A stretch of DNA of 13,811 nt from Comamonadaceae bacterium CG_4_10_14_3_um_filter_60_75 (GTDB lineage: Bacteria; Pseudomonadota; Gammaproteobacteria; Burkholderiales; Burkholderiaceae_C), in NCBI GenBank assembly GCA_002784245.1, contig PFKL01000123.1, positions 1 through 13,811 on the forward strand, read 5' to 3'. The notes under the pieces were generated by a model. It was not told the DNA's origin, searched no databases, and saw only the letters and a list, made by a program, of their open reading frames with translations. The translations under genes and the position numbers were made by a program. Numbering within the stretch: position 1 is the first letter of the stretch; every line of letters begins with the position of its first letter. Positions 1 to 5,876 of this stretch are shown piece by piece.

Positions 1-15
1 CACTTGCACCGCTTG

Positions 16-36
16 TTCTCCACAAAGTTATCCACA
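16..36 (-). promoter_or_regulatory. Tandem pair of DnaA-box-like 9-mers
   Basis: The + strand reads TTCTCCACA (16-24) and TTATCCACA (28-36). These are the complements of TGTGGAGAA and TGTGGATAA. The second matches the classical DnaA box exactly and the first differs at one base. Both have the same orientation and their starts are 12 bp apart, about one helical turn. They lie upstream of exbB. The match is direct; any role in DnaA binding or in regulating the operon is inference. Two boxes alone do not make an origin, and the upstream side is cut by the window edge. Confidence 0.45.
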
Positions 37-144
37 GAATATGTGATCTTCCAGCCGGTCAATGCCGCTTCACGCTGCGCCATAATCCCGCAGCATTGTG
101 CAACGCCATCATCACGCGGCATTTTCACCAAGCGGGGTATCTCT

Positions 145-771
145 TTGATTTCCATCATACAAGCTGCAGGCTGGCCGATCTGGCCCTTGATCGCCTGCTC
201 CATTCTGGCGCTGGCGTTGGTGATCGAGCGCTTCGTCACCCTCAAGACCTCCAAGGTGGCGCCACCCAAACTGCTCGAAGAAGTGCTGATGGTGACTCGT
301 ACCACCGTGCCGGGCGCCGAGGTCGTCAAGCAGCTCGAAGCCAGCTCCGCGTTGGGCGAAGTGCTCGCCAGTGGCCTGAAAACCCTCAACACCAATCCGC
401 GTTGCAGCGATGCCGACCTGCACGACAGCATGGAGTCCACCGGTCGCCTGGTCGCACACCGGCTGGAACGCTACCTCAACGCGCTGGCGACCATCGCATC
501 AGCCGCGCCGTTGATGGGCTTGTTTGGCACCGTGGTGGGCATGATCGAGATTTTTGGCTCGCAGTCGTCCAACGTCGCCACTGGCGGCAACCCGGCACAA
601 CTGGCGCACGGCATTTCAGTGGCGCTGTACAACACCGCGTTCGGCTTGATCATTGCCATCCCGTCGCTGATCTTCTGGCGCTACTTTCGCGCCCGGGTCG
701 ACGAATACCTGCTGACGCTGGAACTGGCCGCTGAAACCCTGTCGCGCCACCTCAATAACCTGCGGCGCTGA
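145..771 (+). CDS. exbB: ExbB/TolQ/MotA-family proton channel subunit
   Basis: This is the inner-membrane proton-channel subunit that, with ExbD, turns proton-motive force into work on the outer membrane through a TonB- or Tol-type partner. I chose the TTG at 145: it gives 208 residues beginning MISIIQAAGWPIWPLI, typical of the short ExbB family, and has an AGCGGGG stretch a few bases upstream. The frame stays open to base 4, but the extra 47 residues do not look like ExbB. Three hydrophobic segments are visible: residues about 8-27, a central one containing PLMGLFGTVVGMIEIF, and a third containing YNTAFGLIIAIPSLIFW. This is the usual ExbB layout with a large cytoplasmic loop after the first segment. 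The exbD start follows 6 bases after the stop. No tonB is in the window, so the partner is unknown. The family call is secure; the TonB-versus-Tol distinction rests on length and context. Confidence 0.9.
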   Translation: MISIIQAAGWPIWPLIACSILALALVIERFVTLKTSKVAPPKLLEEVLMVTRTTVPGAEVVKQLEASSALGEVLASGLKTLNTNPRCSDADLHDSMESTGRLVAHRLERYLNALATIASAAPLMGLFGTVVGMIEIFGSQSSNVATGGNPAQLAHGISVALYNTAFGLIIAIPSLIFWRYFRARVDEYLLTLELAAETLSRHLNNLRR

Positions 772-777
772 TTTGCC

Positions 778-1212
778 ATGGCCATGAATTTCCGCCCGCG
801 CCAGAAAGAAGAGCCCGAGATCAACTTGATCCCATTCATCGACGTGCTGCTGGTGGTGCTGATCTTTTTGATGTTGTCAACCACCTACAGCAAATTTACC
901 GAACTGCAACTGCGCCTGCCCACCGCTGATGTCGACGCCCAGCGCGATTACCCCAAGGAAGTGCTGGTTTCGGTCAACGCCGAAGGCGGCTACACCGTCA
1001 ACCGCCAGCCGGTCATCGGCCGCGGTGTGACTGATCTGGCCAGCGCCATCCAGGCCGCCGCCAAGGCGGGCAAAGAGTCGGTGCTGATCATCTACGCCGA
1101 CGCCACGGCGCGCCACCAGTCGGTCATCACGGTGATGGAAGCGGCGCGGCGTGCCGGTCTGTCACAAATCACCTTTGCCACCCAATCTTCTGGCGCAGCC
1201 GCGGCGCAATAG
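778..1212 (+). CDS. exbD: ExbD/TolR-family biopolymer transport protein
   Basis: This is the 144-residue partner of the upstream channel protein. A short cytoplasmic N-terminus (RQKEEPEINLIPFID) leads into one membrane helix of about residues 17-37. D22 sits in NLIPFIDVLLVVLIF and matches the single membrane aspartate that carries protons in ExbD and TolR. The rest is a small periplasmic domain of ExbD type ending in an Ala/Gln-rich tail. The start is ATG 778; an in-frame ATG at 784 is also possible. The gene lies 6 bases after exbB, so the pair is almost certainly co-transcribed, and lpxK follows after 42 bases. A paired exbBD ahead of lpxK suggests an envelope role, but the energised receptor cannot be told from the sequence. 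Confidence 0.93.
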   Translation: MAMNFRPRQKEEPEINLIPFIDVLLVVLIFLMLSTTYSKFTELQLRLPTADVDAQRDYPKEVLVSVNAEGGYTVNRQPVIGRGVTDLASAIQAAAKAGKESVLIIYADATARHQSVITVMEAARRAGLSQITFATQSSGAAAAQ

Positions 1213-1254
1213 GCGCCATGTCGGGCCACCACCGGGCTGCCCAAACCGCACACC

Positions 1255-2304
1255 ATGAGAGCCACCACCCAACGACCTGTCTGGCAAACGCAGTTGTTGC
1301 TGGCTTGGCAAAAACGCGGCACGTTGGCCTGGCTGCTGTGGCCGCTGTCGCTGGTTTACCGCACGCTGGCTGGTCTGCGGCGCATGACGTACCGCAGCGG
1401 CTGGCTGACCACGCAAGCGCTGCCGGTGCCGGTGATCGTCGTCGGCAACGTCATCGCGGGCGGTGCTGGCAAGACGCCGATCGTCATTGAGCTGGCGCGC
1501 CACCTGCAACAGCGCGGGCTTCACGTCGGCGTCATCAGCCGGGGCTATGGACGCACCACGCCGGGGTGCCGCGCGGTGACGGTGGCGGCGTCGGCGCAAG
1601 ACGTCGGCGACGAACCGGCCCTGATCCACAGACGCACCGGTGCGCCTGTTTTTGTTGGCGAACGCCGCATCGAGGCCGCGCACGCCTTGTTGTTGGCGCA
1701 CCCAGACACCCAGATCATCGTCAGCGACGACGGTTTGCAGCACCTGGCGCTCCCACGCGATCTGGAGGTCGTCGTCTTTGACGACCGGGGCCTGGGTAAC
1801 GGCTTTTTACTGCCTGCAGGCCCGCTGCGCGAACCCTGGCCGCGCCACGCAGGTGCAGGTCTCGTGCTGCACACCGGCCAGCATCCGCAGCTGGGTGGCT
1901 TTACCCTGACGCGGCGGCTGGCCGACCATGCCCTGCGCGCGGACGGCAGCACCGTGCCGCTGGCCGACGTGGCCGCCAGCGCGACATTGCCCGTGCTGGC
2001 GCTGGCGGCCATTGCCCGGCCAGAAGCTTTTTTTGCCATGCTGCGCGCCCAGGGTGTGCAACCGACGCAGCTGCTGGCGTTGCCAGACCACTTTGATTTC
2101 AGTAGCTTGCAGCCCAGTCAATACAAGGGCTATCGGCTTATTTGCACCGAAAAAGACGCTGTCAAACTGTGGCCCTTGTGTCCGGATGCGCTGGCCGTGC
2201 CGCTGATCTGCGACTTGCCCGACGCGTTCTGGCAGGCGTTTGACCTGCGCCTTGAACATCGTTTTGAGCCGCTATCATTGCCCCATGGACACACGACTAC
2301 TTGA
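1255..2304 (+). CDS. lpxK: Tetraacyldisaccharide 4'-kinase (lipid A biosynthesis)
   Basis: LpxK phosphorylates the 4' position of the tetraacyl disaccharide-1-phosphate precursor of lipid A at the inner face of the inner membrane. The 349-residue protein has an N-terminal hydrophobic stretch (about 22-45), a P-loop GNVIAGGAGKTP (residues 64-75), ISRGYGR (94-100), VGDEP (117-121), SDDGLQH (157-163) and LLPAGPLREP (186-195), all in family order. The C-terminal LICTEKDAVKLW (295-306) is also typical. Residues 282-298 are encoded by a diverged copy of the dispersed AT-rich repeat (2098-2147). The start at ATG 1255 has no clear ribosome site. The last 20 bases overlap the Trm112-like gene. Length and motifs are full, so function is expected to be intact. 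Confidence 0.95.
   Translation: MRATTQRPVWQTQLLLAWQKRGTLAWLLWPLSLVYRTLAGLRRMTYRSGWLTTQALPVPVIVVGNVIAGGAGKTPIVIELARHLQQRGLHVGVISRGYGRTTPGCRAVTVAASAQDVGDEPALIHRRTGAPVFVGERRIEAAHALLLAHPDTQIIVSDDGLQHLALPRDLEVVVFDDRGLGNGFLLPAGPLREPWPRHAGAGLVLHTGQHPQLGGFTLTRRLADHALRADGSTVPLADVAASATLPVLALAAIARPEAFFAMLRAQGVQPTQLLALPDHFDFSSLQPSQYKGYRLICTEKDAVKLWPLCPDALAVPLICDLPDAFWQAFDLRLEHRFEPLSLPHGHTTT
2098..2147 (+). repeat. AT-rich dispersed repeat, copy 1 (diverged, inside lpxK)
   Basis: This copy reads TTCAGTAGCTT at its left end and AAGGGCTATCGGC at its right. TAGC and GGGCTA fall at the same offsets as in the other three copies, with 20 nt between the blocks. Hand alignment without gaps to the copy at 4442-4491 gives 32 identities in the first 46 positions. 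It encodes residues 282-298 of LpxK. It is more diverged than the copies at 4442 and 9182 and lacks the terminal G of CTAG. Chance or coding constraint cannot be fully excluded. Confidence 0.5.
2252..2278 (+). promoter_or_regulatory. Candidate promoter for the Trm112-like gene
   Basis: TTGAAC (2252-2257) and TATCAT (2273-2278) resemble sigma70 -35 and -10 hexamers with a short 15-base spacer. The -10 element ends 6 bases before the ATG at 2285, so a transcript from here would have almost no leader. The gene also lacks a ribosome-binding site. The element lies inside the lpxK coding sequence. Inference only. Confidence 0.25.
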
Positions 2305-2467
2305 ACTGCTGGTTTGCCCGGTCACCAAGGGACCGCTGCAATACAACCGAGAGAAACAGGAGCTGACCTCGCGCAGCGCCCGCCTGGCCTACCCGGTGCG
2401 CGACGGCATTCCGATCCTGCTCGAAAACGAGGCGCGTACTCTCACCGACGAGGAACTCGGGCTGTGA
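2285..2467 (+). CDS. Trm112/YcaR-family small protein
   Basis: A 60-residue protein starting MDTRLLELLVCPVTKGPLQY, the form of bacterial Trm112-like (YcaR) proteins. The family has a small zinc-ribbon-like fold; eukaryotic Trm112 activates methyltransferases, while the role of the bacterial proteins is not settled. Here only one cysteine (CPVTKGPL) is present and the usual later cysteine pair is absent, as in other proteobacterial YcaR proteins, so zinc binding is doubtful. RLAYPVRDGIPILLENEAR is the conserved C-terminal part. I chose ATG 2285; an upstream TTG at 2240 would add 15 unrelated residues. The start overlaps the lpxK end by 20 bases and the gene lies between lpxK and kdsB, a common arrangement in proteobacteria. 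Confidence 0.88.
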   Translation: MDTRLLELLVCPVTKGPLQYNREKQELTSRSARLAYPVRDGIPILLENEARTLTDEELGL

Positions 2468-2501
2468 ATTCCGTCGGGCGCTCGGCCGAAAAACCCGGCC
2501 T

Positions 2502-3263
2502 GTGAGCTTCATCGTCCTGATTCCAGCGCGGCTGGCCTCCACCCGCCTGCCCAACAAGCCGCTGGCCGACATTGGCGGCGTGCCGATGGTGGTGCGCGTG
2601 GCGCAGCGCGTTCTCTCGGTCACCGGCGAAAAGCCGCGCGTGGTGGTGGCAGCCGATAGCCCCGCCATCGTGATCGCCTGCCGGGCGCACGGCGTAGATG
2701 CCGTGCTGACCCGCGCTGACCATCCGTCCGGCTCCGATCGCCTGGCCGAAGCCTGCGCGCTGCTTGGCCTGGCCGACGACGAGATTGTGGTCAACGTGCA
2801 GGGTGACGAGCCGCTGATTGACCCGGCGCTCGTTGCTGGCGTTGCCAATTTATTGCAAAAAACACCGCTAGCCCATATGAGCACTGCTGCATACGCTATT
2901 GAGTCAGTAGCAGATTTTCACAACCCGAACGTCGTCAAGGTGGTGCTTGATGCGCAGCACATGGGCCTGTATTTCAGCCGCGCCCCAATCGCCTACCCGC
3001 GCGACGCGCCCATGCAGTTGCCGCAGCCGGCGCCGCTGCGCCACATTGGCATTTACGGTTACCGCGTTGGCTTTCTGCGGCAATTTCCCACTTTGCTGCA
3101 GTCGCCGCTGGAGCTGACCGAATCGCTGGAGCAACTGCGCGCGCTCTGGCACGGCTATCGCATCGTGGTGCACATTACCGCGCACGCCCCCGGTGCTGGC
3201 GTGGACACGCCCGAAGATCTGGAACGCGTGCGCCAACTGTTGACAAAGGTCAAAACCTTGTAA
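2502..3263 (+). CDS. kdsB: 3-deoxy-manno-octulosonate cytidylyltransferase (CMP-Kdo synthetase)
   Basis: KdsB activates Kdo with CTP to give CMP-Kdo, the donor for the inner core sugar added to lipid A, so it acts just after LpxK. The protein has 253 residues, close to the usual 245-255. It shows the nucleotide-binding start IPARLASTRLPNKPLADI (7-24), HPSGSDRLAEA (74-84), the metal-binding VQGDEPLID (99-107), NPNVVKVV (141-148), YFSRAPIAYPRD (157-168), HIGIYGYR (181-188) and VDTPEDLERV (234-243). The start is GTG 2502, because the family N-terminus MSFIVLIPARLAS begins exactly there. Residues 119-134 are encoded by an inverted copy of the dispersed repeat and use more AT-rich codons than the flanks, yet the motifs on both sides stay in frame. 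Confidence 0.96.
   Translation: MSFIVLIPARLASTRLPNKPLADIGGVPMVVRVAQRVLSVTGEKPRVVVAADSPAIVIACRAHGVDAVLTRADHPSGSDRLAEACALLGLADDEIVVNVQGDEPLIDPALVAGVANLLQKTPLAHMSTAAYAIESVADFHNPNVVKVVLDAQHMGLYFSRAPIAYPRDAPMQLPQPAPLRHIGIYGYRVGFLRQFPTLLQSPLELTESLEQLRALWHGYRIVVHITAHAPGAGVDTPEDLERVRQLLTKVKTL
2858..2903 (-). repeat. AT-rich dispersed repeat, copy 2 (inverted, inside kdsB)
   Basis: Read on the minus strand, the copy runs from CTCAATAGC (2903 leftwards) to GGGCTAGCGG and then TTTTTT. The AATAGC and GGGCTAG blocks have the same 20-nt separation as in the copies at 4442 and 9182. Ungapped hand alignment to 4442-4491 gives 26 identities in 46 positions, concentrated in the two blocks. It lies within the kdsB frame and encodes residues 119-134. 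Orientation is opposite to the lpxK, asparaginase-region and intergenic copies. Confidence 0.6.
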
Positions 3264-3278
3264 GCGATGTAAGCGATG
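3261..3278 (+). repeat. 9-bp tandem duplication over the kdsB stop codon
   Basis: TAAGCGATG occurs twice back to back (3261-3269 and 3270-3278), so the kdsB stop TAA is followed in frame by a second TAA nine bases later. The 124-base stretch from 3264 to 3387 between kdsB and adk otherwise holds a short inverted repeat CGCG-CTTTT-CGCG near 3280-3292 and the leader of adk. I see no gene in it. Confidence 0.6.
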
Positions 3279-3387
3279 GCGCGCTTTTCGCGTGATAACC
3301 TCAAGAAGTATCGCGCAGAGCCGCTCCCGCATCTCCAATGCGCCGCGCTGCCGCTACTTTTTTCCATAACAAAACCCGAGGACAAAC

Positions 3388-4044
3388 ATGAAACTGATTT
3401 TGTTGGGCGCACCCGGTGCTGGCAAAGGCACACAAGCCACCTTCATCTGCCAAAAATACGGCATTCCGCAAATTTCCACCGGCGACATGCTGCGCGCTGC
3501 TGTCAAAGCCGGTACCCCGCTGGGCGTGCAGGCCAAACAGGTGATGGACGCGGGCGGCCTGGTCAGCGACGACCTGATCATCAACCTGGTCAAGGAGCGC
3601 ATTGCCCAAGCCGATTGCGCCAACGGTTTTCTGTTTGATGGTTTTCCGCGTACGATTCCGCAAGCCGACGCGATGAAGGCCGCCGGCGTGAAGCTGGACT
3701 ACGTGTTAGAGATTGACGTGCCGTTTGATGCCATCATCGACCGCATGAGTGGCCGTCGCTCGCACCCGCCGTCAGGGCGCACCTACCATGTCAAGTTCAA
3801 TCCGCCCAAAGTCGCGGGCGTGGATGACGTAACAGGCGAGCCACTGGTGCAACGCGATGACGACAAAGAAGAAACCGTCAAGAAACGCCTGGAGGTCTAC
3901 AGCGCGCAAACGCGTCCGCTGGTGGACTACTACAGCAACTGGGCCAAGGCCGACCCGGCTGCAGCCCCCAAATACCGCGCCATCAGCGGTACCGGTAGCG
4001 TCGAGGACATCACCGCCCGCGCGTTTGCGGCGCTGGCTGGCTGA
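3388..4044 (+). CDS. adk: Adenylate kinase
   Basis: Adenylate kinase interconverts ATP + AMP and 2 ADP in the cytoplasm. The 218-residue protein is slightly longer than the 214 residues of E. coli Adk. It has the P-loop GAPGAGKGTQ (7-16), the AMP-binding segment ISTGDMLRAAV (29-39), FDGFPRTIPQAD (83-94), a long LID domain (about 122-160) that begins RRSHPPSGRTYHV and contains DDVTGEPLVQRDDD, and the closing segment KKRLEVY. The LID has no cysteines, so it is the zinc-free Gram-negative form. The start ATG 3388 is supported by a GAGGA ribosome site about 6 bases upstream. The gene is 124 bases after kdsB and probably has its own promoter. A strong terminator hairpin follows. Confidence 0.97.
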   Translation: MKLILLGAPGAGKGTQATFICQKYGIPQISTGDMLRAAVKAGTPLGVQAKQVMDAGGLVSDDLIINLVKERIAQADCANGFLFDGFPRTIPQADAMKAAGVKLDYVLEIDVPFDAIIDRMSGRRSHPPSGRTYHVKFNPPKVAGVDDVTGEPLVQRDDDKEETVKKRLEVYSAQTRPLVDYYSNWAKADPAAAPKYRAISGTGSVEDITARAFAALAG

Positions 4045-4060
4045 GCTTTTTCAGTCTTTG

Positions 4061-4102
4061 CAAAGCGCCTGATGCCCGCGAGGGTGTTAGGCGCTTTGTT
4101 TT
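4061..4102 (+). terminator. Rho-independent terminator after adk
   Basis: CAAAGCGCCT (4061-4070) pairs perfectly with AGGCGCTTTG (4089-4098), a 10-bp stem. The loop contains a further CCC/GGG pairing and the stem is followed by TTTT. It lies 17 bases after the adk stop and in the convergent gap before the asparaginase gene end (4109). The opposite strand lacks a U-rich tail, so it mainly serves adk. Confidence 0.88.
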
Positions 4103-4108
4103 GCAACG

Positions 4109-5107
4109 TCAGCGTCCCATCAAATCCAGCATCAACGCCACACGCGCCTTGACCGGCGACAAGCCGTCAGAGGACGCAAATTCGCTTTTGGCCGCTGGCA
4201 GCACCCGCCCGTTGGCGCAACGGGTGGTTCGCACGACGCGCACCCCGGCTTGCAGCGCCCGGCGCAATGCGGCCTCCAGGTCTTTGTGAATCGTGCCGTT
4301 GCCGGTGCCGGCCACCACCAAGCCGCGCAGCGGTGATGCGTCGGGCGAGCAGCGCAGCAACGCGTCCACCACTGCGCCGTCGCAACCGGCGTAGTTCATG
4401 ACCACTTCAACCCGTGGCCAAGTGCTGACAAACGCTATTTTTTCAATAGCTTCTTGCGCTTTTAATTCAGGGGCTAGAGGCCAATTTCTTAATAATCGGA
4501 CAGCACCCTCTTCAACATACGCCAACGGCCCGGCATCGCCTGAGGTGAAAGCAGCGGGCTGGTAGGTGTGGTTCTTTTGCACGTCCAGCGCAGCATGTAC
4601 GCTGCCAGCACACACGGCAACCACGCCGTGGGCACCGGCACGCAAAGCGACGGTCACCGCCTCTTTGAGGTTTTGCGGACCGTCTGGCGACAGACTTGAT
4701 GCCGGGCGCATGGCGCAAGTCAACACCACTGGCTTGGAATTGATCAGCCTGGCTGGCAAGACGGCATGCAGGAAATAGGCGGTTTCTTCCAGCGTGTCGG
4801 TGCCGTGGGTAATAACAAGCCCGGTCACGTCGGGCTGCGACAAGTGGGCAGACACGCGTCGCACCAGGGTCTGCCAGATGTCAAAGCGCATGTCTTTGCT
4901 GTCCACCTGCGCTACCTGCTCGCTCAGCAAAGCATGGCCTTGCAAAAGGCTGGATAAGCCAGGCACAGCATCCAGCAGCTGCGCCACACCTACCTGTGCA
5001 GCGGTGTAGCCAATGTTGTCAGCCGCATTGCTGGCGGTACCAGCAATGGTGCCGCCGGTACCCAGCACAACAATTTTTTTTGCGTTTTTTTCGGAATTCA
5101 CTTGCAC
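4109..5107 (-). CDS. L-asparaginase, type II-like, probably cytoplasmic
   Basis: The enzyme hydrolyses asparagine to aspartate and ammonia. The 332-residue protein carries TGGTIAG (17-23; nucleophile T20), Y34 in the flexible-loop segment NIGYTAAQVGV, HGTDT (101-105; T103 and D104) and K178 in LDVQKNHTYQ, so the full catalytic set of the bacterial asparaginase family can be placed by alignment to E. coli AnsB. CAMRPASSLSPDGPQNL (131-147) is also diagnostic. No signal peptide is visible (MQVNSEKNAKKIVVLGTGG), unlike periplasmic AnsB. The start is GTG 5107; GTG 5101 is an alternative. The first codons contain A7 and A8 runs. Residues 206-222 are encoded by a copy of the dispersed AT-rich repeat and may be an insertion relative to relatives. 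The gene is divergent from lexA, with SOS boxes 11 bases upstream of its start. Confidence 0.93.
   Translation of the reverse strand: MQVNSEKNAKKIVVLGTGGTIAGTASNAADNIGYTAAQVGVAQLLDAVPGLSSLLQGHALLSEQVAQVDSKDMRFDIWQTLVRRVSAHLSQPDVTGLVITHGTDTLEETAYFLHAVLPARLINSKPVVLTCAMRPASSLSPDGPQNLKEAVTVALRAGAHGVVAVCAGSVHAALDVQKNHTYQPAAFTSGDAGPLAYVEEGAVRLLRNWPLAPELKAQEAIEKIAFVSTWPRVEVVMNYAGCDGAVVDALLRCSPDASPLRGLVVAGTGNGTIHKDLEAALRRALQAGVRVVRTTRCANGRVLPAAKSEFASSDGLSPVKARVALMLDLMGR
4442..4491 (+). repeat. AT-rich dispersed repeat, copy 3 (inside the asparaginase gene)
   Basis: The copy contains AATAGCTTCTTGCGCTTTT and, 20 nt after the AATAGC block, GGGCTAGAGGCC followed by ATTTCTT. Ungapped hand alignment with the intergenic copy at 9182-9231 gives 36 identities in 50 positions. 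It stands out as an AT-rich patch in a GC-rich gene and contains CTAG, which is rare elsewhere in the window. The asparaginase is read from the other strand, so the complement encodes residues 206-222 (LRNWPLAPELKAQEAIE). Confidence 0.78.
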
Positions 5108-5118
5108 TCTTTTAAAAA

Positions 5119-5134
5119 CTGATTAAAAATACAG
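5119..5134 (+). promoter_or_regulatory. LexA (SOS) box 1
   Basis: CTGATTAAAAATACAG matches the CTG-N10-CAG form of the proteobacterial LexA operator, with an AT-rich centre. It lies 67 bases before the lexA start and 11 bases upstream of the asparaginase start on the other strand. Self-repression of lexA through such boxes is established for the family. A possible lexA promoter overlaps it (TTGCAC at 5102-5107, AAAAAT at 5125-5130). Confidence 0.85.
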
Positions 5135-5137
5135 TTA

Positions 5138-5153
5138 CTGGATATGAAAACAG
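5138..5153 (+). promoter_or_regulatory. LexA (SOS) box 2
   Basis: CTGGATATGAAAACAG is a second CTG-N10-CAG operator, 19 bp downstream of box 1 and 48 bases before the lexA start. Two adjacent operators upstream of lexA are also found in E. coli, where they tighten autoregulation. Confidence 0.83.
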
Positions 5154-5201
5154 TGTTTTTTAACCAGTTGTGTTTGCCACAAAACCATTTCAGGAGTCGC
5201 C

Positions 5202-5876
5202 ATGCTCAGCCGCCCCAAATTGACCGAACGCCAGCTACAGATCCTTGATCTTATCCAGCGCGCCATCGCCCGCACCGGCGCCCCCCCCACCCGCGCTGAA
5301 ATAGCCACCGAACTGGGTTTCAAATCGGCCAACGCGGCTGAAGAACATTTACAAGCCCTAGCGCGCAAGGGTGCCATTGAGCTGGTCAGCGGCACCTCAC
5401 GCGGCATTCGGCTGCATGGTGATGCCATGCGCTCCATCAACGCCGCACGCAGTGCCGAGTTTGCATCACCACTGGCCGCGCTGGCGCAGTTGGCGCTGCC
5501 GCTCATTGGCCGGGTGGCCGCCGGTTCACCCATACTGGCGCAAGAGCATGTCGATCAAACCTACTATGTTGAAAGCAGCCTGTTTGCACACAAGCCAGAC
5601 TACCTGCTCAAGGTGCGTGGCATGTCGATGCGCGACGCCGGCATCATGGACGGCGACCTGCTGGCCGTGCAGACCACGCGCGACGCCAAAAACGGCCAGA
5701 TTGTCGTCGCGCGTCTAGGCGACGAGGTCACCGTCAAACGCTTCATGCGCACGCCGCGCTGCATTGAGCTGCACCCGGAAAACCCCGACTACCAGACCAT
5801 CGTCGTCGAACCCGGCGAACCGTTCGAAATCGAAGGCCTGGCCGTTGGCCTGATCCGTAACACCATGATGATGTGA
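5202..5876 (+). CDS. lexA: SOS repressor LexA
   Basis: LexA represses SOS genes and cleaves itself when RecA filaments form on damaged DNA. The 224-residue protein has a winged-helix DNA-binding domain (about 1-70) with LTERQLQILDLIQ and the recognition region PPTRAEIATELGFKSANAAEEH (28-49). The self-cleavage site is A107-G108 in GRVAAGSP. S142 in RGMSMRDAGIMDGD and K179 in EVTVKRF form the Ser-Lys catalytic pair. The linker is longer than in the 202-residue E. coli protein, which is usual in Comamonadaceae. ATG 5202 has a GGAG ribosome site. Two LexA boxes upstream show autoregulation. Codons 27-29 contain a run of eight C bases. A small gene overlaps the stop codon. Confidence 0.98.
   Translation: MLSRPKLTERQLQILDLIQRAIARTGAPPTRAEIATELGFKSANAAEEHLQALARKGAIELVSGTSRGIRLHGDAMRSINAARSAEFASPLAALAQLALPLIGRVAAGSPILAQEHVDQTYYVESSLFAHKPDYLLKVRGMSMRDAGIMDGDLLAVQTTRDAKNGQIVVARLGDEVTVKRFMRTPRCIELHPENPDYQTIVVEPGEPFEIEGLAVGLIRNTMMM

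Noticed and set aside
1..83. A minus-strand reading frame starting at 83 and open to the window edge (MAQREAALTGWKIT...)
   Set aside because: Only about 27 codons are visible, with no recognisable motif and no ribosome site. It overlaps the DnaA-box-like sites, so it cannot be supported.
4..144. Extended N-terminus for ExbB starting at TTG 4
   Set aside because: The frame is open, but the extra 47 residues lack any ExbB-like or signal-like character, while the TTG at 145 gives a family-typical start with a ribosome site.
1162..2259. Long minus-strand reading frames over lpxK
   Set aside because: These are high-GC shadow frames with Arg/Gln/His-rich translations and no motif; lpxK is intact on the plus strand.
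3276..3638. A 120-residue frame starting after kdsB
   Set aside because: Most of it lies in another frame of adk and reads as a low-quality Arg/His-rich shadow. The ATG comes from the 9-bp duplication.
5355..5380. CCCTAGCGCGC in lexA as a fifth copy of the AT-rich repeat
   Set aside because: The CTAG is present, but neither the TAGC-plus-20 spacing nor the GGGCTA order fits, and the protein there is ordinary LexA sequence.
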